Assembly (NCBI GenBank): GCA_041398905.1
Contig: JAWKTV010000013.1
Span: 1 to 64,000 of the forward strand
Source of the DNA: JAWKTV01 sp041398905
GTDB lineage: Bacteria > Planctomycetota > Planctomycetia > Planctomycetales > Planctomycetaceae
DNA length: 64,000 nt
Direction of reading: 5' to 3'
Both the position numbers and the translations under genes were made by a program. How positions within the stretch are numbered: position 1 is the stretch's first letter; every line of letters begins with the position of its first letter. The notes under the pieces were generated by a model. The model did not search any database. It worked only from the letters and a program-made list of their open reading frames with translations, and was not told the DNA's origin. This document shows positions 59,313 to 64,000 of this stretch, piece after piece.

Positions 59313-62300
59313 TCACGTAACAACGTTCCGTCGCCGTTCGCGTGCCAGCACCGCGGTGTCGGGGTTGCCGGCCGACTCGTTCCCGCGCGAGCGGATGAGC
59401 GTCAGGCCCAGGAGAATCGCCAGCACACCCACGATCTTCGGCATGAGGAACGCGATCCAGAGCACACCCAACAGCAGGCTGGCCACCAGCGGATGTCGCG
59501 CGAGCCAATCGCCGGCGCGCGTGGGCAGGCGAAGCCAGATCACCAGCAGCAGACCGGCCAGCAGCCCTCCCACTGTCGCGGCCCGGCGGAACGTCGCCTC
59601 TTGTGAGAGTGACTGATCGATCACGATGCTGACCGCCTGCGGCGTCAGGATCGCCAGGCCAACGTCGTCGTTGCCGTCCGTGAAGTCGTACTCGGTCGGT
59701 AAACCCTCGGCCGTCTGCGCCCCTGGAACGTCCACGTTAACCGCGATGATCGATTGAATCTGCTTCCAACGGGCACGCAGCGCGGTCGCTTCGGACTGCC
59801 GCGCGGCCGTCCAGCCTCGATCCGGCAACAGCTCACCCGAAAGCAGTTGATCGCACTGCCGGAGCCTGCGAATCAGCGGGCTGTCGAGCGGCAAGGACCG
59901 CGTCGTCAGCAGTTCGACGGTATCCAGCAGACCCCCGGTGATCGTACACAGCATGCCGGCCTCTTCCGCCCGTGGCTGTCGAACAGGCCGCGCGCCGCGC
60001 GTCGGGATGATCGTCGCGACGCTGTGCTGCGGGACGACACCCACTGGCTGCGGCAACGCCTGAGACCAGAGCCGCTCCGGACCGGTTCGCGTCGATTCCC
60101 ATTCGATGACGATCGGCTCGCCCTGCAGTTGACTGGGCAGCGCGATGTGATGTGCGTCGTCTTGCGAACGCATTGGCAGCGACTCACCGTATCGCGAAGC
60201 GGCGATTACCCTCACGCCTTCCGGACAATGCAGCTCCAGTTCCGTCGCCTCGCTGGTCACGGTCGTCAGCCGCGTGCGACCGCGGACATCGGTCGGGCCG
60301 TTGAGCCAGATCGTGACTTCCGACAGGGGAATTTGCATGGGAGAACGTTGCTGGTCGTATCGTGACCAGATGCATTCCGGACCACGCAGTCGATACACGC
60401 TCTGATTCGGACCGCTGACACTGCGAAACTCCGCCCGCAATTGATCTGGTGAGACCACCGTGGCGGAAGCCGACGTTGGACGGAACGGGAAGTCCTGGTC
60501 GATCACTAACAGACGATCCTTCACCTCGGCCGACAGGATGTCGGGCAGACGCATTGTCCAGACACCGCCCGGCAAATCACCGGCTGGCGGAGGTTGCAGT
60601 GTGGAGGAGAGTGAGAAGCGGCTGGCTCCAGCCACAAGTCGATGGGGCGTCAGCAGCATCTGGTCGCCATCACGCACCGACTGCGGCACCGCCTCGCCAC
60701 GCGACAGCAGTTGCAGGCCCTCCTCCATCCAGTCAGGAATCGACAGTCGCACCTCACGCAATGGTGCATCGACCGGACGAACAATGGCCGATGTCCGCTG
60801 CAGCCAGCGTCCGTCACCGGCCTTGCGGATCTGCGTTGCGAGTTGTGCCGCGATCGCGCTGCGGCCCGGCAACACCCGGAACTTTTCAGGGCGTCCCGCA
60901 TCGCTGCTGAAGAACGTCGCCACCGGCAACGTCCGGTCACGCGGTCCAGGAACTTCGTTCGCGGGGCGGGGTGACAACTCCAGCGTCCAGTCACTCTCGT
61001 CGTACAATGTCCAACGACTCGCCTCCATCGTGGTGTCGGCGAGAGTCAGCTCCGGCAGCGCGGTCAACTCGTCGGGCGTGACCGGCAGTTCCGCAGTGAT
61101 CCGCAGTCTCAACATCCCCAGATAGGGCCGCGAGAGAAACAGCCGCATTTGGTCCGCATCGCGCACCAGACGTGAAAGCCGGTCCGCACCGTCCTGCTCG
61201 ACGGAAACCTGTTGCAGCCGCAGCCGCGGATCGAGTCGCACCGACTGCACAGCCGCAGCCGCGCCACGGACGTTCAGGTCGGCCACCAGTTCATACCGCG
61301 CTATCGTCCGCCCAATCCGCAACGACTGCTCGACCACGGCAGACTGGGTCGTCAGCCGGGGCGACAGGCGAACAGCAAGCTGCGTACCTTCCCCCAAACG
61401 TATGGTGACGGGCGGCATCTCCAGCGGTCGCCCCTGTAGTGCGGCGAGCCAGTCCTCCGGGCCCACGAGCGCAGCCCCTTCATCCGCAGCAGCGGGCGGC
61501 AACTCGAGTGTCTCTCCGCTGATGCCCCCCACGCCGATATATTCCTCCGACCAGATCGGCCCCGACCAAAGGCGCGGAATCTGATAGTTGGTATCGGCCG
61601 CCACCGTCGTCGCGCGGGCGATGCAGAATCGAACCTGCACATCTTTCACAACACGCACAGGCTCCGACGTCTCGATCATCAGCTTCGAGCTGCCGGCCTC
61701 GGCGGTCTGCCGCCAGTGCGACACCTCGTCGCCACTCACCGACTCAACCAGCATCCCTGTCGGCAACGGCAGCACCCAGTCCGTCCTGCCGACGATCGGG
61801 TCACCCGGCAGCCCCAGCCAGCTCTCTCCATCGATCCGCAACGGCGTCAGTATCAGCCGGCTGACCGGCACTGAGACCTGCGTCGCGGCTGGGACGGAGG
61901 TTGCGGACTCGTCGCCGGTTCCCCAACTCGCTTCGATCGTTCGCCGCCCCCCCAGATGGACCAACTGAGACTGGCCGTCGCGGCTGGAGACGACCGGTCC
62001 CCACGCGCTGCAACGAAAGTTCTCCGGCGTGCCCTCCGGCCAGATGAACCGCGCCGTCGCATTGACGATCGGCGGAACATCGACGCGTACCGAGGACGTC
62101 GCGGCGTCCGCCAGCAGTTGGCCCGACAGTTCGATTCGTTTCACTGTCCAGGGCCGCTCGGTGATGATGCTGGCCGGCGTCGCGGCGGAATCCTCCGGAT
62201 CGGGCGGAATGGTCACAATAACGCCCGAGCCATCGGGCGTGGGAATGATGGCCGCCGTCGCTCCGTCAATCTTCACGTCCTGTGAGCTGCTGAAAACCAC

Positions 62301-64000
62301 GTTCTGGATCGCCAGCGTCACGGGCACCGGTTGAGAGCTGACGCGCATCGCGATATCGAACACGGCGCGGAGTTCGCGTTCCTTGCCCATCAGCAGTTCG
62401 TAATCGGCGCTCTGAATGATCCACCCGATCCGCCGGGACTCCGCCAACCGCCAGGCTTCGATGCGGGCGGTCAGCTCCTTCGACACATACGCCGTCTCAC
62501 TCGGGACACCATCCGACATCGGCAGCAGCGCGTCCGGCATCGGCGGCGTCTCAACCGCCGCGGACGGCTGCACCGGAGGCGGCGACACAAGTGCTGCCGA
62601 TTGTCCCGGTTGAGTGTCGTCCGCCGATCCTGGTAATTCCGTTTGACCATGCAGCGGTCGCGAGGTCACCCACAATCCGCCGCCGAGCAGCCCGACCAGT
62701 AACATCCGGCCGACGACAACCGTCGTCGCATGGACTTGCGTCGAGGGTCTGGTGGCCGAATCGCGGACGACCACGCGACGTGGCAGCAAGCCGACGAGCA
62801 GAGTCGCCAGCAGCCCCGCCCCCACCATCGGAACGTACGGCTCGGGCACGGACCAGGCGACAACCATCAGGCCGACGGTCCATAATGGGAATCCGGACCT
62901 CAGCAACCGGGACCGTGTCTGCCGCAGCAGTAGCCCGATCAGTAGCAGGCCACTGAACACGACCCAACTCCAAGCTCGCGACAGCCCACGGTCCCAGACG
63001 GTCAACTTCACTTCCGTCGGGTTCTCCGACGCCGCCAGTTCCACGATTCCCAGTACTCCCTGCGCCGCCGCTTCGGACTCGATGTTCAGAGGTTCGCGCC
63101 ACCACTCGTCTCGCCGTGCGAGTGGCCCGAGCAGCCGGGCGAGGGGAGCCGTCCGGTGCGTCTCAACAACTTGAACGCGGCCTCCTGAAACGTCTGAACA
63201 GGCGCGACTGCCGGACGGATGTATCCTCCAAACGAAAGGAGCCGCGCCGGCTGGCCACGTCGGCAACGGTATGGCATCCAGGTTCGTCAAGCCACGATCG
63301 CCGGCGGGAGTGGCATAGGAGATCATCACCGTGCGGCCTTTGCCGGCGGGGACGCTGAGCTTCACGGACGTCGGCTCCCGTCGATACAACGCTGGCTGAC
63401 CATCAATCAGGACCTCTTTGACACTGGCGGCCGGTCCCAACCGCAGTTCTTGAGGGCCACCGCAGCCAAGCGGGAAGTCGTAAGTCACCTCGTGCGCGTG
63501 CGTCAGCGCACCGGCGGGGGCGAGTCGGCTCTCCATGCGCATGGCCACCGCCCGGTACGAGCCACCAGCCGGCTGCTCATCGGCGCTCGTAACGGGCAAT
63601 GCCGCCGACTCTTCTTTCGGCATTGGACTCCATTCGGTCATCGGGTCACCGCCGGCTGCAACCCGCTTGAATCGCAGCGTCGGATTCCCGGCCGCAAACT
63701 GCCGCTCAGCCAGTTCCACCAGCACGAAGCCCGGCAAGTCCGGATCCGCACCCAGCGCGCAGTTGCGTGGACATCGCCTGGGCTTGCGGCGACGTCGGCC
63801 AATTGACCGAACTGGCCACCACGTAACCTGACGGCGGAACGAACCCCACTCGACCGCTGAATCGCTGGACATCATCCCATTGCGGAAATGGCCACGGCAA
63901 CGATTGCAGCGGATCGGTCGGGACGAACAACGATTCGATCTCGAACTCGATCGACTCGTTCGCCCGCAGCGCGGATCGGAACTCGATCGTCAACCGCTGA
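59313..64000 (-). CDS. Giant multi-TM membrane protein, runs off the right edge, one frameshift
   Basis: The gene is incomplete at its 5' end, because the first codons lie beyond 64000 (the frame enters from the edge as QRLTIEFRSALRANESIEFEI). Over 1550 residues are visible. A frame change near 63780 joins VVASSVNWPTSPQAQAMSTQL to GADPDLPGFVLVELAERQF. TM helices are seen in the middle (SWVVFSGLLLIGLLL, PMVGAGLLATLLVGLLP, MLLVGLLGGGLWV) and at the end (GGLLAGLLLVIWL, LVASLLLGVLWIAFL, VGVLAILLGLTLI). Most of the rest is a repetitive beta-rich ectodomain of Val/Leu/Pro/Thr strands. I know of no family name. A surface-scaffold or adhesion role is possible (inference). It ends 212 bp before ubiE. 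Confidence 0.7.

Overview
This 64 kb window is high-GC chromosomal DNA whose gene content points to a planctomycete (order Planctomycetales; the genus cannot be fixed from the sequence). Diagnostic families are a DUF1559 protein with a type IV pilin-like N-terminus, a DUF1501 protein with a Tat signal, a PVC-type CXXCH heme-binding/HEAT protein, a long-tailed CsrA, an HTTM protein, and several very large Ala/Pro-rich or coiled-coil membrane proteins. No rRNA, tRNA, CRISPR array, IS element, phage or integrase was recognised. Strands switch in blocks, as in an ordinary chromosome.

Layout. 1-429: 3' end of a kelch-like gene. 502-1386 (-): metF. 1655-5256 (+): minimal Tad/type II secretion set (CpaF-like ATPase, TadB, TadC). 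5437-7592: two heavily frame-disrupted genes, a DUF58 protein and a REC-HATPase regulator. 7610-20320 (-): cystathionine gamma-synthase, PgpH-type HD phosphohydrolase, PhoH, an 834-aa duplicated protein of unknown function, an S1-domain protein and an MMPL/RND exporter. 20671-24070 (+): PVC heme-binding protein. 24724-26225 (-): cupin/mannose-6-phosphate-isomerase-like protein and a tiny membrane protein. 26603-34162 (+): divergent citrate synthase, a giant FHA/coiled-coil membrane protein, LptF/G permease and a methyltransferase. 34190-36058 (-): lipoprotein and CsrA. 36469-43723 (+): a membrane-anchored protein plus HTTM pair, a YfgM-like anchored protein, an RluD-type pseudouridine synthase, an FAH-family enzyme and a zinc-peptidase-like protein ending in a VHL-beta-like domain. 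43975-45437 (-): FHA-sigma54 activator. 45928-53280 (+): DUF1501, DUF1559 pilin-like protein, and a zinc-ribbon/HEAT/TM/beta-propeller protein. 53428-64000 (-): Gly/His/Asn-rich secreted protein, BPNT/IMPase-type phosphatase, sugar-isomerase-like protein, DUF3500-like Tat protein, UbiE/MenG and a giant membrane protein running off the right edge.

Themes. Envelope and secretion dominate: Tad ATPase/platform, a pilin-like DUF1559 protein, LptF/G, an RND exporter and several anchored scaffold proteins. Two FHA proteins and a REC-HATPase protein suggest phospho-dependent control. CsrA and PgpH (c-di-AMP turnover) add global regulation.

Main caveat: at least 14 genes, including conserved core genes such as phoH, pgpH and rluD, carry single-base frame breaks that are restored by a one-base change. 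This looks like consensus error more than decay, densest at 5.4-7.4 kb. Coordinates for broken genes are given across the break. The best candidates for novelty are the zinc-peptidase/VHL-beta fusion, the two giant scaffold architectures (FHA-coil-TM and Zn-ribbon-HEAT-TM-propeller) and the citrate synthase with altered oxaloacetate-site residues.
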